A stretch of 64,000 nt of DNA, taken from contig JABACD010000004.1 in the NCBI GenBank assembly GCA_014237855.1, forward strand, positions 124,001-188,000, read 5' to 3'. Positions 8,945 through 17,594 of the stretch are shown here, one piece after another (within the stretch, counting starts at the first letter, position 1; every line of letters starts with the position of its first letter). The stretch comes from Planctomycetota bacterium (GTDB taxonomy: Bacteria; Planctomycetota; UBA1135; GCA-002686595). Made by a program: the position numbers and the translations under genes. The notes below the pieces were generated by a model, which did no database searches, was not told the DNA's origin, and saw only the letters and a list, made by a program, of their open reading frames with translations.

Positions 8945-10228
8945 TTGGATAGACTGATCGTTGAGGGCGGCCACAGGCTGGATGGCTCGGTACCCACTGC
9001 AGGGGCGAAGAATGCGGTCTTGCCTGTCCTGGCCGCCTCGCTCCTGACCGAGGAGACCCTCCGGGTGAGCAACTGCCCCCGGCTCTCCGACGTCGAGACC
9101 ATGCGCCGCGTGCTGGGTGATCTGGGGTGCTCCTCCGAGTGGGAGGAAGCGGGGACCATCGTGCTGCGTGCCAGGGACATCTCTGCCGGCCGGGCGGGCT
9201 GGGAGCATGTGCGGAAGATGCGCGGGTCGGTGTGTGTTCTGGGGCCGCTGCTTGCGCGCACCGGTCGGGCCGAGGTGAGCTTGCCGGGGGGCTGCGTCTT
9301 CGGCGTGCGCCCGATTGACGCTCACCTTCGGGGGTTCGAGGCTCTTGGTGCTCGAGTGAGGATCGAGCACGGATTCGTGATCGCAGAGGCCCCCCCCGGT
9401 GGTCTGGTGGGTAGCGAGCTGTTCCTGGGCACCGCCTTTGGCTCCTCGGTCCTGGGGACGGCAAACGTCATGATGGCTGCCTGTCTGGCCAAGGGAACAA
9501 CGGTGATCCACGGAGCTGCGTGTGAACCGGAGGTTGTCGATCTCGGAGCATGCCTGATGGCGATGGGGGTTCCGATCGAGGGTCTGGGATCACCGCGCGT
9601 GACCATCGAAGGCCAGGAGTCCCTGGCTGGGACCGACTGGACGGTGATCCCCGACAGGATCGAGGCAGGCACCTATGTCATTGCTGGCGCGATGACCGGC
9701 GGTCGGGTCAGGGTCACCGGTTGTCGTCCGGATCACCTCTCGGTTCTCCTGGAGCGCCTACGTGATGCCCAGGTGCCCATTGAGGTCGGTGAGGATTGGA
9801 TCGAGACCCAGCCCGCCGATCCGCGTACCGAGGCGCCCCGATCCACGGACGTCACCACCCATCCTTTCCCCGGCTTTCCAACGGATCTGCAGGCTCAGTG
9901 GATGAGCCTCATGACCATGGCCGACGGAATCTCGATCATCACCGAACGTATCTACCCCGATCGCTACATGCACCTTCCCGAGCTGGCTCGGCTCGGCGCC
10001 CACGTGCGCCGGGAGGGTTCAGCTGCGGTGGTCCGGGGTACGGCTCGCCTCTCTGGGGCCCCGGTGACCGCTTCAGATCTGCGGGCCTCAGCGGCCCTGG
10101 TCCTGGCCGGGCTCGTTGCTGAGGGGGAGACAGACATCCACCGCGTCTACCACATTGATCGTGGCTACGAGCGCATCGAGGAGCGCCTTGGTCCAATCGG
10201 GGCGGTCATTCGCCGCGTTCGGGACTGA
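8945..10228 (+). CDS. murA: UDP-N-acetylglucosamine 1-carboxyvinyltransferase MurA
   Basis: MurA transfers enolpyruvate from PEP to UDP-GlcNAc, the first committed step of peptidoglycan precursor synthesis in the cytoplasm. The 427-residue protein has the two inside-out alpha/beta domains of the EPSP synthase fold. K22-N23 is the conserved substrate pair and C117 in SLPGGCVFG is the reactive cysteine, the residue attacked by fosfomycin; many bacteria with natural fosfomycin resistance have Asp there, so this enzyme is predicted sensitive. The C-terminal TDLQAQWMSLMT and RYMHLPELARLGA stretches are typical. The start is TTG at 8945, supported by GGGGAGG eight bases upstream. Presence of murA argues for a peptidoglycan wall. 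Confidence 0.95.
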   Translation: MDRLIVEGGHRLDGSVPTAGAKNAVLPVLAASLLTEETLRVSNCPRLSDVETMRRVLGDLGCSSEWEEAGTIVLRARDISAGRAGWEHVRKMRGSVCVLGPLLARTGRAEVSLPGGCVFGVRPIDAHLRGFEALGARVRIEHGFVIAEAPPGGLVGSELFLGTAFGSSVLGTANVMMAACLAKGTTVIHGAACEPEVVDLGACLMAMGVPIEGLGSPRVTIEGQESLAGTDWTVIPDRIEAGTYVIAGAMTGGRVRVTGCRPDHLSVLLERLRDAQVPIEVGEDWIETQPADPRTEAPRSTDVTTHPFPGFPTDLQAQWMSLMTMADGISIITERIYPDRYMHLPELARLGAHVRREGSAAVVRGTARLSGAPVTASDLRASAALVLAGLVAEGETDIHRVYHIDRGYERIEERLGPIGAVIRRVRD

Positions 10229-10309
10229 TTCGCGGGTTCAGTCGTTACACTCGGTGGTTCTTCCTTTCACCCGAACGACCACCAGATCCCTGCCTGCGCC
10301 TCCCCTGAG

Positions 10310-11911
10310 ATGTTCGAGACCCTTACTGACCGACTGAGCAGCACCTTCTCCATCCTGCGAGGCCGCAAGGAACTGACGGAGCAGAACATCTCCGATGGCC
10401 TGCGGGAGGTGCGTCAGGCCCTGCTCGAGGCTGATGTGAACTTCGCGGTAGCCCGCGACTTCACGGAGAGGGTTCACCAGAGGTTGATCGGCGATGACGT
10501 GGTGAAGGGTGTGGAGCCCTCACAGCAATTCGTGCACGCCTTCCACCAGGAGCTGGTGGAGCTGATGGGGCCCGAGGATGCCAGCCTTTCCTTCGCGAAG
10601 ACCGGACCCACGGTGATTCTCATGGCGGGCTTGCAGGGCGCGGGTAAGACCACGACCTGTGCCAAGCTCGCGCGCTTCTTGCGTGACAAGTACTCACGCC
10701 GTCCGCTGCTGGTGGCTGCCGACATCAAGCGTCCCGCCGCGGTGGAGCAGCTGAAGGTCCTCGGCCGTCAGCTCGATATACCGGTCTTCCACGAGGAGGG
10801 TCTGACGCCTCCCAAGGTCTGCTCGGGAGGTGTGGCGCACGCCACGAAGCAAGGCTACGACGTCGTATTGCTCGACACCGCCGGTCGGCTTCATGTGGAC
10901 GACGAGCTGATGGCGGAAGTCGCCCAGATTGCCAAGGTCACCCGACCGCACAACCAGGTGCTGGTCGTGGATGCCATGACGGGCCAGGATGCGGTCAACT
11001 CCGCGAAGTCCTTCCACGAGCGGCTTGAACTCACCGGGTGCATCCTGACCAAGATGGACGGGGATGCGCGCGGGGGGGCCGCGGTCAGCTTCAAGGCAGT
11101 CACGGGCGTCCCGATCCTCTTCACGGGTACCGGTGAGAAGATCGAGGACCTGGACAGCTTCCACCCCGAGCGGATGGCCGGGCGGATCCTTGGGATGGGG
11201 GACGTGGTTGGACTGGTCGACAAGGCCCAGGACGCCATCGAGGAGCACGAGGCCCAGGCCCAGATGGAGAAGATGATCCTGGGGTCATTCACCCTCGAGG
11301 ACATGTTCTCTCAGATCCGCATGATCAGGAAGCTCGGCCCGATGAAGAAGGTCCTGGGGATGATGCCCGGGATGCCGAAGGAGGTCCGCGACATGGACGT
11401 GGATGATCGGCAGATGAACCGACTCGAGGCCTTGTTCACGTCCATGACCCCCATGGAGAGGGTCAAGCCAGAGTTGCTCGATATGAGCCGTCGGCGCCGG
11501 GTCGCTCGGGGGGCCGGACAGGAGGTGGGAGCTGTGAACGAGCTGCTGAAGCGCTTCAAGGACATGAAGAAGATGATGAAGCAGCTCAACAAGATGGGGA
11601 TGGGCTCCATGTTCGGGGCCTCTGCCAAGAAGGAGACCCTGAAGGGGATGTCCTCCAGCGGTGAACTGGCTTCCGGAGGGGGGGGGATGCTCGATGGGCT
11701 CGGTAGCCTGGGATCGGGGCTTGGGGCCGGTGTGAAGGGCCTTGGTAGCCGCCTGATGGGAGGAGGTGGGCTGCCCGCCGGAATGGACGGGGCTGGCGGG
11801 GATATGGCGTCAATGATGGGGGGAGCGCGGCCCATGGGGTCCTCCGCGACCCGCAAGAGCGGCTCGAAACGCAAGCGCAAGGACAAGAAGAACCGCAAGA
11901 AGCGCAGGTAG
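10310..11911 (+). CDS. ffh: Signal recognition particle protein Ffh with a long Met/Gly-rich tail
   Basis: Ffh binds signal sequences and the SRP RNA, and delivers ribosomes to FtsY at the membrane. The N domain (1-85) leads into the NG GTPase with P-loop GLQGAGKTTT, the AADIKRPAA insertion box, DTAGR and TKMDGDARGG. The M domain starts near residue 320 and carries the RNA-binding part (DMSRRRRVARGAGQEV) and Met-rich helices. After about residue 440 comes an unusually long Gly/Met/Ser-rich, repeat-like segment, and the chain ends in a strongly basic cluster of Lys and Arg. Total length is 533, against about 450 in E. coli. murA lies 81 bases upstream and rpsP follows, a common ffh-rpsP neighbour pair. 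Confidence 0.95.
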   Translation: MFETLTDRLSSTFSILRGRKELTEQNISDGLREVRQALLEADVNFAVARDFTERVHQRLIGDDVVKGVEPSQQFVHAFHQELVELMGPEDASLSFAKTGPTVILMAGLQGAGKTTTCAKLARFLRDKYSRRPLLVAADIKRPAAVEQLKVLGRQLDIPVFHEEGLTPPKVCSGGVAHATKQGYDVVLLDTAGRLHVDDELMAEVAQIAKVTRPHNQVLVVDAMTGQDAVNSAKSFHERLELTGCILTKMDGDARGGAAVSFKAVTGVPILFTGTGEKIEDLDSFHPERMAGRILGMGDVVGLVDKAQDAIEEHEAQAQMEKMILGSFTLEDMFSQIRMIRKLGPMKKVLGMMPGMPKEVRDMDVDDRQMNRLEALFTSMTPMERVKPELLDMSRRRRVARGAGQEVGAVNELLKRFKDMKKMMKQLNKMGMGSMFGASAKKETLKGMSSSGELASGGGGMLDGLGSLGSGLGAGVKGLGSRLMGGGGLPAGMDGAGGDMASMMGGARPMGSSATRKSGSKRKRKDKKNRKKRR

Positions 11912-12239
11912 CTGAAGGCACGACCTCCGGAAAATCGTTCGATTCTGGGGGGTGGCTCTTGCCTCTCAGGGGTCTTTCCAGTCTTCTATTCGGCCCTCAA
12001 CTCTGGATGAAGGACCATCGCGGACCTCCGTGGTGGACCCCCCTGTCTCACTTCTGTGTGGAGCCGAGCGCCGGTACTCAGCGTCTGGCGACCTCTCGCG
12101 AATGGGCAGGCAGGCCTGAGGCTACAAAAACAAGATCAACGAGTGTCGGGCTCTGGCGAGCCCTACCCGGGACCGGCCAGGCTCCATTTCAAGATCGGTC
12201 AGGCCTCGGTCGAACCAAAGAAACCGAACCAGCAAGAAC
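11912..12239. other. Intergenic region between ffh and rpsP
   Basis: This 328-base stretch has no coding signal on either strand that I would trust. A TACAAA hexamer at about 12122 could be a weak -10 element for rpsP. I looked for the 4.5S SRP RNA core here because of the neighbouring ffh, and did not find its conserved GNRA-capped hairpin. No clear terminator with a T tract is visible after ffh. Confidence 0.35.
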
Positions 12240-12674
12240 ATGGCTGTCGTCATCCGCATGAGGCGCACTGGGCGCCGCAACCGTCCCTGCTTCCGTATCA
12301 ACGTCGCTGACTCGCGTTCCCCGCGTGATGGTCGCTTCATCGAGACCTTGGGACAGTACGACCCGATCTCGAATGATGCTGAGAAACAGGTCACTCTGGA
12401 CGTGGAGCGTGCCAAGCACTGGCTTTCCCTGGGCGCTCTCCCGAGCGACACAGTCCGTTCGATTCTCCGTGCTCAGGGCGTCTTCGAGGGGGTTGCCCCC
12501 AAGCGTCCGCGCAAGCGCACTGGACGGGGAAAGATGACCAAGAAGCGCGAGGCACGCATCGCAGCCAAGACCGATCGCGCCGCACGCAAGGGCGCCCGTC
12601 GGACGGCACGAGTCGAGGTGGCACGGGCCGCAAAGGCCGCAGCCGCTGAGTCGGCGGAAGGCGCAGAGGAGTAG
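12240..12674 (+). CDS. rpsP: 30S ribosomal protein S16 with basic C-terminal extension
   Basis: S16 is a structural protein of the small ribosomal subunit that binds 16S rRNA. Residues 1-85 hold the whole family domain: [18 protein letters not shown] at the N-terminus, then [10 protein letters not shown] and a W-L-x-x-GA-x-P turn ([11 protein letters not shown]). The remaining 60 residues are a Lys/Arg/Ala-rich tail ending in acidic residues; S16 is usually 80-90 long. Such tails are seen in several GC-rich phyla. It lies downstream of ffh, as in many genomes, but rimM and trmD do not follow. Confidence 0.95.
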   Translation: MAVVIRMRRTGRRNRPCFRINVADSRSPRDGRFIETLGQYDPISNDAEKQVTLDVERAKHWLSLGALPSDTVRSILRAQGVFEGVAPKRPRKRTGRGKMTKKREARIAAKTDRAARKGARRTARVEVARAAKAAAAESAEGAEE

Positions 12675-12915
12675 GTAGCTACGCATGAAGCCTCGCTCTC
12701 GGCGAAGGCTTGCCAAGAGGGCCCCATGAGATTCTTGTGGGGTCGGACTCGCTTCCCCTGGTATGGCGGTGGATGTCGAGTGCACGATCTCGCTGCCACA
12801 GGTGGCCCGCGTCACGAGATCAATCCGCCGCTCAACCGCGAGCCCAGAGACTGTCACTCACTCCACCGTCGCAACCCCTCCTGCTGAGGGCGGCGAAGAC
12901 CCCAGGGGAGTCCCC

Positions 12916-14163
12916 TTGAGCAAGAAGTCGGATCTGATTCAGGACCTGGTCAAGAAGGTCAAGTTGCCGAACCCGCTCCCCGATCCCGGGGTGGAAGGAA
13001 CACTGCTTGAGCGCGGGATGTATGCCGTGCTCTTGCGTGAACTTCCAGAGACCCGCGCTCGCAGTGCGGTAGCGGCGTTGCGCAGCAAGTACGAGGATTA
13101 CAACGAGACCCGGGTCTCGCAGGCCCAGGAGATCGCCCTGGCGATTGCGCCCAAGGGCAAGGGCCTCGAGCGGCTTGGCAAGTATCTGCCTGCTGCCCGG
13201 CTCGTGAAGCAATACCTGCAAGCGATCTTCCAGGAGGTTCATGGGCTCGATCTGGAGGGCCTGGGTGAAGACCCCGTGGGCGTCGGCCGTCAGCTGGCGA
13301 GCATTGACATGCTGGGGGCAGCGGTGACCAGCTATCTGCTCTTCGTGTCCGAGGGGGGAGAGCTGCCCGTTCTTGCCGGTAATGTGCGCGTCTTGGATCG
13401 AATCAATGCCATGTCCCGGACCTCCTCCGTGCGGAAGGCACGGGAGCTCCTGAATCCCCTGATCAAGCCACAGGATCGTCTGAGTGTCTCCTACACCATC
13501 GGCCTGGTTGCCGACCAGTGGTGTGATTCTCGCAAGCCCGTTTGCTGGGAATGCCCTTTCCTGGATGCGTGCCCCAACGGCAAGAAGGTCTTCAAGGACT
13601 GGAAGGTTCAGCAGGAGCGCCTGGCGAAGCAGCGCAAGAAGGAAGAGGCCCGTGCAGTGGCCTTGGCCAAGAAGGAAGAGGCACGCGCAAAGCGTGATGC
13701 CGAGCGCGAGGCCAAGGCTCAGCTGGCCGCGGAGAAGAAGCGCCTCAAGGAACGTCAGCGCCTCGAGAAGGCAAAGGCCAAGCAGGACGAGATCCGGCGT
13801 AAGAAGCTCGCGGCCGAGAAGGCAGCAGAGCAGAAGAAGGCAGCCGCCAAGAAGGCCGCCAAGAAGAAGGCACCCGCGAAGAAGAAGGCCGCCAAGGTGA
13901 CCAAGAAGAAGGCCGCCAAGGTGACCAAGAAGAAGGCCGCCAAGGTGACCAAGAAGAAGGCCGCCAAGGTGACCAAGAAGAAGGCCGCCAAGGTGACCAA
14001 GAAGAAGGCCGCCAAGGTGACCAAGAAGAAGGCACCCGCCAAGAAGAAGGCCGCTGCCACGAAGAAGGCAGCTGCCACGAAGAAGGCAGCCAAGAAGCCG
14101 GCTGCGTCGAAGAAGACCGCGAAGAAGAAGGCCACGAAGAAGAAGGCCAAGGGGCGTCGCTAG
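12916..14163 (+). CDS. Endonuclease III-like HhH-GPD protein with [4Fe-4S] motif and histone H1-like tail
   Basis: Residues 1-220 align with the endonuclease III fold. The iron-sulfur loop is intact: C203, C210, C213 and C219 give C-x6-C-x2-C-x5-C. The stretch that should hold the helix-hairpin-helix and catalytic residues reads LASIDMLGAAV, then LPVLAGNVRVLDR. The catalytic Lys and Asp of the glycosylases therefore appear to be replaced, suggesting DNA binding without lyase activity. From about residue 220 the chain is a charged helix, then a Lys/Ala/Pro-rich tail like histone H1 with six exact AAKVTKKK repeats. TTG at 12916 is chosen for the GGGGAG site just upstream; an in-frame ATG at 12763 would add 51 residues of low quality. 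Role unknown; DNA compaction or damage sensing is inference. Confidence 0.82.
   Translation: MSKKSDLIQDLVKKVKLPNPLPDPGVEGTLLERGMYAVLLRELPETRARSAVAALRSKYEDYNETRVSQAQEIALAIAPKGKGLERLGKYLPAARLVKQYLQAIFQEVHGLDLEGLGEDPVGVGRQLASIDMLGAAVTSYLLFVSEGGELPVLAGNVRVLDRINAMSRTSSVRKARELLNPLIKPQDRLSVSYTIGLVADQWCDSRKPVCWECPFLDACPNGKKVFKDWKVQQERLAKQRKKEEARAVALAKKEEARAKRDAEREAKAQLAAEKKRLKERQRLEKAKAKQDEIRRKKLAAEKAAEQKKAAAKKAAKKKAPAKKKAAKVTKKKAAKVTKKKAAKVTKKKAAKVTKKKAAKVTKKKAAKVTKKKAPAKKKAAATKKAAATKKAAKKPAASKKTAKKKATKKKAKGRR
13888..14031 (+). repeat. Six perfect 24-bp tandem repeats encoding AAKVTKKK
   Basis: Six 24-base units lie head to tail without visible mismatch inside the H1-like tail. Each unit encodes Ala-Ala-Lys-Val-Thr-Lys-Lys-Lys. 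Identity at the DNA level, including synonymous positions, indicates recent expansion by slippage or unequal exchange; copy number is probably variable between strains. Flanking APAKKKA and AATKK units are degenerate relatives. Confidence 0.95.
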
Positions 14164-14187
14164 GACCTGAGACCTCGGAATGATCCT

Positions 14188-14826
14188 GTGACCGGGCAAG
14201 ACCCTTCGAAGGAGCGGTTGGCTGGTCGCCTCATCCTGGCGTCCGCGTCACCCCGTCGCAGCTCCCTGCTTCGAGGAGCAGGCTTGAGCTTTGAGGTCGA
14301 ACCCTCGGGGGTCAACGAGGACCTGGCCAGACCCTGCGCAGCTGAGGAGGCCGCCAGGATACTGGCCTGTCGGAAGGCAGAGGCGGTGGCGGGGCTGCAT
14401 GCAGGCGAGAGCTCCTGGGTGATCGGTTCGGACACCGTGGTCGCCCTGGGCGAGTGGCCCTCGCAGGAGATCCTGGGGAAACCGACCAGCGAGCAGGACG
14501 CCCGAAGGATGCTGGGGATGCTCTCTGGATCGCGTCACCGGGTCGTCACGGGGGTGGCCGTGGTCAGCTGCTCCTCTCCCGGTGAGGGATCGATCCTGTC
14601 GGCCTCCGAGCGCACCTGGGTCAGCATGCGCCCCATTCAATCGGAGGAGATCGAGGCCTACGTGGCCTCTGGCGAGTGGCGCGACAAGGCGGGGGGCTAC
14701 GCGATCCAGGAAAACGCCGACACCTTCGTCACCAGGCTTGAGGAGGGGGGCTTTGACAACGTCGTAGGGCTTCCCCTGGAGCTGACGTTGGACCTGCTGC
14801 GCAAGAGTGGGGCCTTCGGCGGCTAG
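14188..14826 (+). CDS. maf: Maf-family nucleotide pyrophosphatase
   Basis: Maf proteins hydrolyse non-canonical or modified nucleoside triphosphates (dTTP/UTP or m7GTP type) to the monophosphate and so clean the nucleotide pool. The 212-residue protein has the N-terminal signature LILASASPRRSSLL, the GSDTVVALG strand with the catalytic Asp, the LGKPTSEQDARRML helix and the GSRHRVVTGVAVV strand. GGYAIQE and NVVGLPL near the C-terminus complete the fold. The start is GTG at 14188, 24 bases after the H1-tailed gene, so the two may be co-transcribed. Which nucleotide it prefers cannot be told here. Confidence 0.9.
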   Translation: MTGQDPSKERLAGRLILASASPRRSSLLRGAGLSFEVEPSGVNEDLARPCAAEEAARILACRKAEAVAGLHAGESSWVIGSDTVVALGEWPSQEILGKPTSEQDARRMLGMLSGSRHRVVTGVAVVSCSSPGEGSILSASERTWVSMRPIQSEEIEAYVASGEWRDKAGGYAIQENADTFVTRLEEGGFDNVVGLPLELTLDLLRKSGAFGG

Positions 14827-14984
14827 AGGGCCCATCGGGGCCTTGTCCTGGGTGCCCTCTCACGTTACCGTACGCGGCTCATTATCCAGATCCTGACCTC
14901 GCGGAGGGCTCCCTGACTATCCACTGGGTGCCCCGAGCCGGGACGATTCCTTCCTGACGCTGACCCCAGCGACGAACTGATCCG

Positions 14985-15206
14985 ATGAAAGCGGACGTGC
15001 ACCCCAAATACACCGAATGCAAGGTCCACTGCGGCTGTGGAAACGAGTTCACCACTCGGGCCACGGTCAAGGAGCTTCGCGTGGAGATCTGCGGCGTCTG
15101 TCACCCGTTCTACTCGGGCAAGCAGAAGTTCGTCGATGCGGCCGGACGTGTGGACCGCTTCATGAAGAAATTCGGTCGCACGGGTACTGGCGTGGAGAAG
15201 AAGTGA
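14985..15206 (+). CDS. rpmE: 50S ribosomal protein L31, zinc-binding (C+) form
   Basis: L31 sits at the central protuberance and helps bridge the two ribosomal subunits. The 73-residue protein has the family start KADVHPKY and the signature HPFYSGKQK followed by GRVDRF. Cysteines at about 13, 17, 19 and 36-39 (including CGVCHPF) provide the zinc site, so this is the C+ type rather than the zinc-independent paralogue. It lies 56 bases before prfA, a pairing seen in many bacteria. Confidence 0.96.
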   Translation: MKADVHPKYTECKVHCGCGNEFTTRATVKELRVEICGVCHPFYSGKQKFVDAAGRVDRFMKKFGRTGTGVEKK

Positions 15207-15262
15207 GCGGGGCGGGCGTACTCGGCACGCCTGTCCGAGCGTCCCTCTGATTCGACGATTCG

Positions 15263-16345
15263 ATGGATTTCGCCTCCGCGATCGTCGCGAAGCTGCGCGA
15301 ACGCGCGGCGCGCTATCAAGAGCTAACTGAGCTCGTGATGGACCCGGAGATTGCCGGGGATGGAAAGCGTTCTGCTGAGCTGTTTCGTGAGCGTGGTCAG
15401 CTCGAGCGCTCGAGGGAACTTTGCGAGCGGATGGAGGGACTCCTCGCCCGTGAGAAGGAGGCCAAGGCCATTCTTGAGGAGGGAGGAGAGGACGAGGAGT
15501 TCATCGAGCTCGCTCGTGCCGACCTCGAGTCCGTGGAGGGCGAGTCCGAGGCGCTGCTCGAGGAGGTCAAGGGGGAGCTTGTCACCGAGAAGGATGACTT
15601 CCGGAAGAAGATCATCATGGAAATCCGTGCAGGCACTGGCGGAGATGAGGCCACCCTCTTCGTGGGCGATCTGAACCGGATGTACCGTCGCTACTTCGAG
15701 CTTCAGGGGTGGCGTGTCGAGGAGATGGATGCGACAGCCTCCGAGGTGGGGGGCTTCAAGGAGATCACCTTTGGAGTCGAGGGTGAGGGCGTCTGGCGAC
15801 GGATGCGTTATGAGTCAGGCGGTCATCGGGTCCAGCGGGTACCTAGCACGGAATCACAGGGACGGATTCACACCTCTGCGGCCACCGTTGCCGTGCTCCC
15901 GGAGGCCGAGGAGGCAGAGATCGCGATTCGTGACGAGGACCTTCGAATCGACACCATGCGTTCGAGTGGGCCGGGTGGACAGTCAGTCAACAAGACCAGC
16001 TCGGCTGTTCGAATCACGCACCTGCCGACCAATACGGTGGTCCAGTGCCAGGACGAGAAGTCTCAGCACAAGAACAAGGCCAAGGCCATGCGTATCCTGG
16101 GCTCCAGGCTGCTGCAGGCCGAGCAGGACCGGATTCACCAGGAGCGGGCCGAGCAGCGCAAGAGTCAGGTCGGTTCTGGTGATCGGAGCGCCAGGATTCG
16201 GACCTACAACTGGCCCCAGAATCGGCTCTCGGACCACCGCCTGAAGGACAACGCCTCACTCGAGCAATTCATGGGAGGCAAGCTTGATGCCATTCTCGAG
16301 GCGCTTGAACGGATCGACCGTGAGGAGCGCATCCAGAACCTCTGA
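15263..16345 (+). CDS. prfA: Peptide chain release factor 1
   Basis: RF1 recognises UAA and UAG stop codons and triggers hydrolysis of the finished peptide. The 360-residue protein carries the tripeptide anticodon region as PST in [14 protein letters not shown], which fits the RF1 PxT rule and not the SPF of RF2. The catalytic GGQ is in [15 protein letters not shown]; its glutamine is the target of PrmC, encoded two genes downstream at 17595. Length is standard. The ATG at 15263 follows rpmE by 56 bases. Confidence 0.96.
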   Translation: MDFASAIVAKLRERAARYQELTELVMDPEIAGDGKRSAELFRERGQLERSRELCERMEGLLAREKEAKAILEEGGEDEEFIELARADLESVEGESEALLEEVKGELVTEKDDFRKKIIMEIRAGTGGDEATLFVGDLNRMYRRYFELQGWRVEEMDATASEVGGFKEITFGVEGEGVWRRMRYESGGHRVQRVPSTESQGRIHTSAATVAVLPEAEEAEIAIRDEDLRIDTMRSSGPGGQSVNKTSSAVRITHLPTNTVVQCQDEKSQHKNKAKAMRILGSRLLQAEQDRIHQERAEQRKSQVGSGDRSARIRTYNWPQNRLSDHRLKDNASLEQFMGGKLDAILEALERIDREERIQNL

Positions 16346-16506
16346 AAAGGGGTAGGAACCTCCCGAAGGGCACATCGGGGGGCGGAGCACCGAGAGCTTC
16401 TCCTGTGTCCGTAGCCGGCCCTGGCTTGAGGGGGTAGGCTCGCTGAACCGCCGACCGATTCAATCGTTACCCTGGGCCCGAGCCGATTCCCAACCCCAGC
16501 CTGAAG

Positions 16507-17586
16507 ATGACCGAAAGCCAAGAAGATCCGTCCGATATCTATGACGACCTCGAGCCCCTTCCGGCCGAGGCGGAGCTGGTCGACCTGCCGGATGACGTGG
16601 TTGAAGTGGAGGGCCTTGAGGCGGAAGCTAGCGCGCCTGCGCCGGTGGTGCCCCCCCAGCCGGTACCTGCTACGAGACCTGCGCGAGTTGCTGCCCAGCC
16701 TCAGCAGTCGGCTGCCAAGCCCGTGGCGGCAGCGGCCGCGAAGCCCGCAGCCGTGACACCGGCCAGTCCTTCTTCCAAGCCTGTTGCCAAGCCGGCAGTC
16801 ACGCCGGCGGTCAAGCCCTCCAGCAGTGGATCACGCCGTGAACGGGCGGAGCGCGAGGCGGAGCAACGCAAGTCCAAGAAGAAGTCGAATCACTGGGTGC
16901 GCTGGCCTGGTCCGGGTGAGAAGCCCAAGCGTGAGCTGGAGAAGGCTCCCGCAGTCCTGAAGAAGGCTGCCCTCGGCCTCCTGATCGGTTGCCTGCTGCC
17001 CTGGGGGGGCTACACCCCGTTCTGGGCTGGCAACATCGGCGAGAAGCTCCTGGTCCTGCTCGGTCTCTATCTCTGGCACCAGAGCCACCTCTTGCGTGAC
17101 GGGGCCAAGGTTCCCGGCTTCATCACCAAGCTAGGCGCCAAGAGCTTCATCCCGCTCTTCGTCCTGGCGGGCGTGTTCACGCTCATCGGCTTCATGCCCA
17201 TCCTGTCCATGGGGAGCCTCTCGGGCGAAGCGATGAAGGAGAATCTGGGGCCCTTCGCGGAGAAGGGCTTCCTGATCCTGGCCGGCCTGACGCTGACCCA
17301 CATCTACGACTACGAGCACGGCGGGAAGTTCAATCCGCTGTTCCCGATCATGTTCCTGGCACCGGGCATTGCAGGCGTGATGGCACTCCTGAAGGTCTTC
17401 AGCGCGGACCCCATCGGCGTAGGCCACATACTGGGTGGTGTGGGTGCGATCCTGGTTGGGGTCGCGGGCTGGATGTCGGCGTACACGCTGTATGTGGCCA
17501 TGAAGGAGGCCAAGGCCCATGGTGACGCCAAGAAGAAGCTTGCCGCCGAAGCCCGCAAGGAAGCACGAGAGCAGCGCAAGCGCTGA
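16507..17586 (+). CDS. Multi-pass membrane protein with Pro/Ala-rich N-terminal region
   Basis: I do not recognise this 359-residue protein. Residues 1-55 are acidic, 56-120 are Ala/Pro/Val/Lys-rich and likely disordered, and 120-155 are basic. About six hydrophobic segments follow between residues 155 and 345 (for example LGLLIGCLLPW, FIPLFVLAGVFTLIGF, GFLILAGLTLTHIY, ILGGVGAILVGVAGW), and the chain ends in a charged Lys/Ala/Glu helix. It should sit in the cytoplasmic membrane with both termini probably inside. It lies between prfA and prmC, only 8 bases before prmC. That suggests shared transcription but gives no functional clue. A TACCCT hexamer at 16468-16473 may be its -10 element. Confidence 0.8.
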   Translation: MTESQEDPSDIYDDLEPLPAEAELVDLPDDVVEVEGLEAEASAPAPVVPPQPVPATRPARVAAQPQQSAAKPVAAAAAKPAAVTPASPSSKPVAKPAVTPAVKPSSSGSRRERAEREAEQRKSKKKSNHWVRWPGPGEKPKRELEKAPAVLKKAALGLLIGCLLPWGGYTPFWAGNIGEKLLVLLGLYLWHQSHLLRDGAKVPGFITKLGAKSFIPLFVLAGVFTLIGFMPILSMGSLSGEAMKENLGPFAEKGFLILAGLTLTHIYDYEHGGKFNPLFPIMFLAPGIAGVMALLKVFSADPIGVGHILGGVGAILVGVAGWMSAYTLYVAMKEAKAHGDAKKKLAAEARKEAREQRKR

Positions 17587-17594
17587 AGCTGGAA

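Noticed and set aside
11912-12239. SRP RNA gene next to ffh
   Set aside because: I looked for the conserved symmetric loop and GNRA-capped hairpin and did not see them.
13888-14031. CRISPR array
   Set aside because: The units are contiguous with no spacers and lie inside a reading frame encoding a Lys/Ala tail.
12832-14199. Long Leu/Gly-rich open frame on the minus strand
   Set aside because: It is the antisense of the Lys/Ala tail and HhH gene; its Leu-Leu-Gly repeats are mirror images of the AAG/GCC codons.
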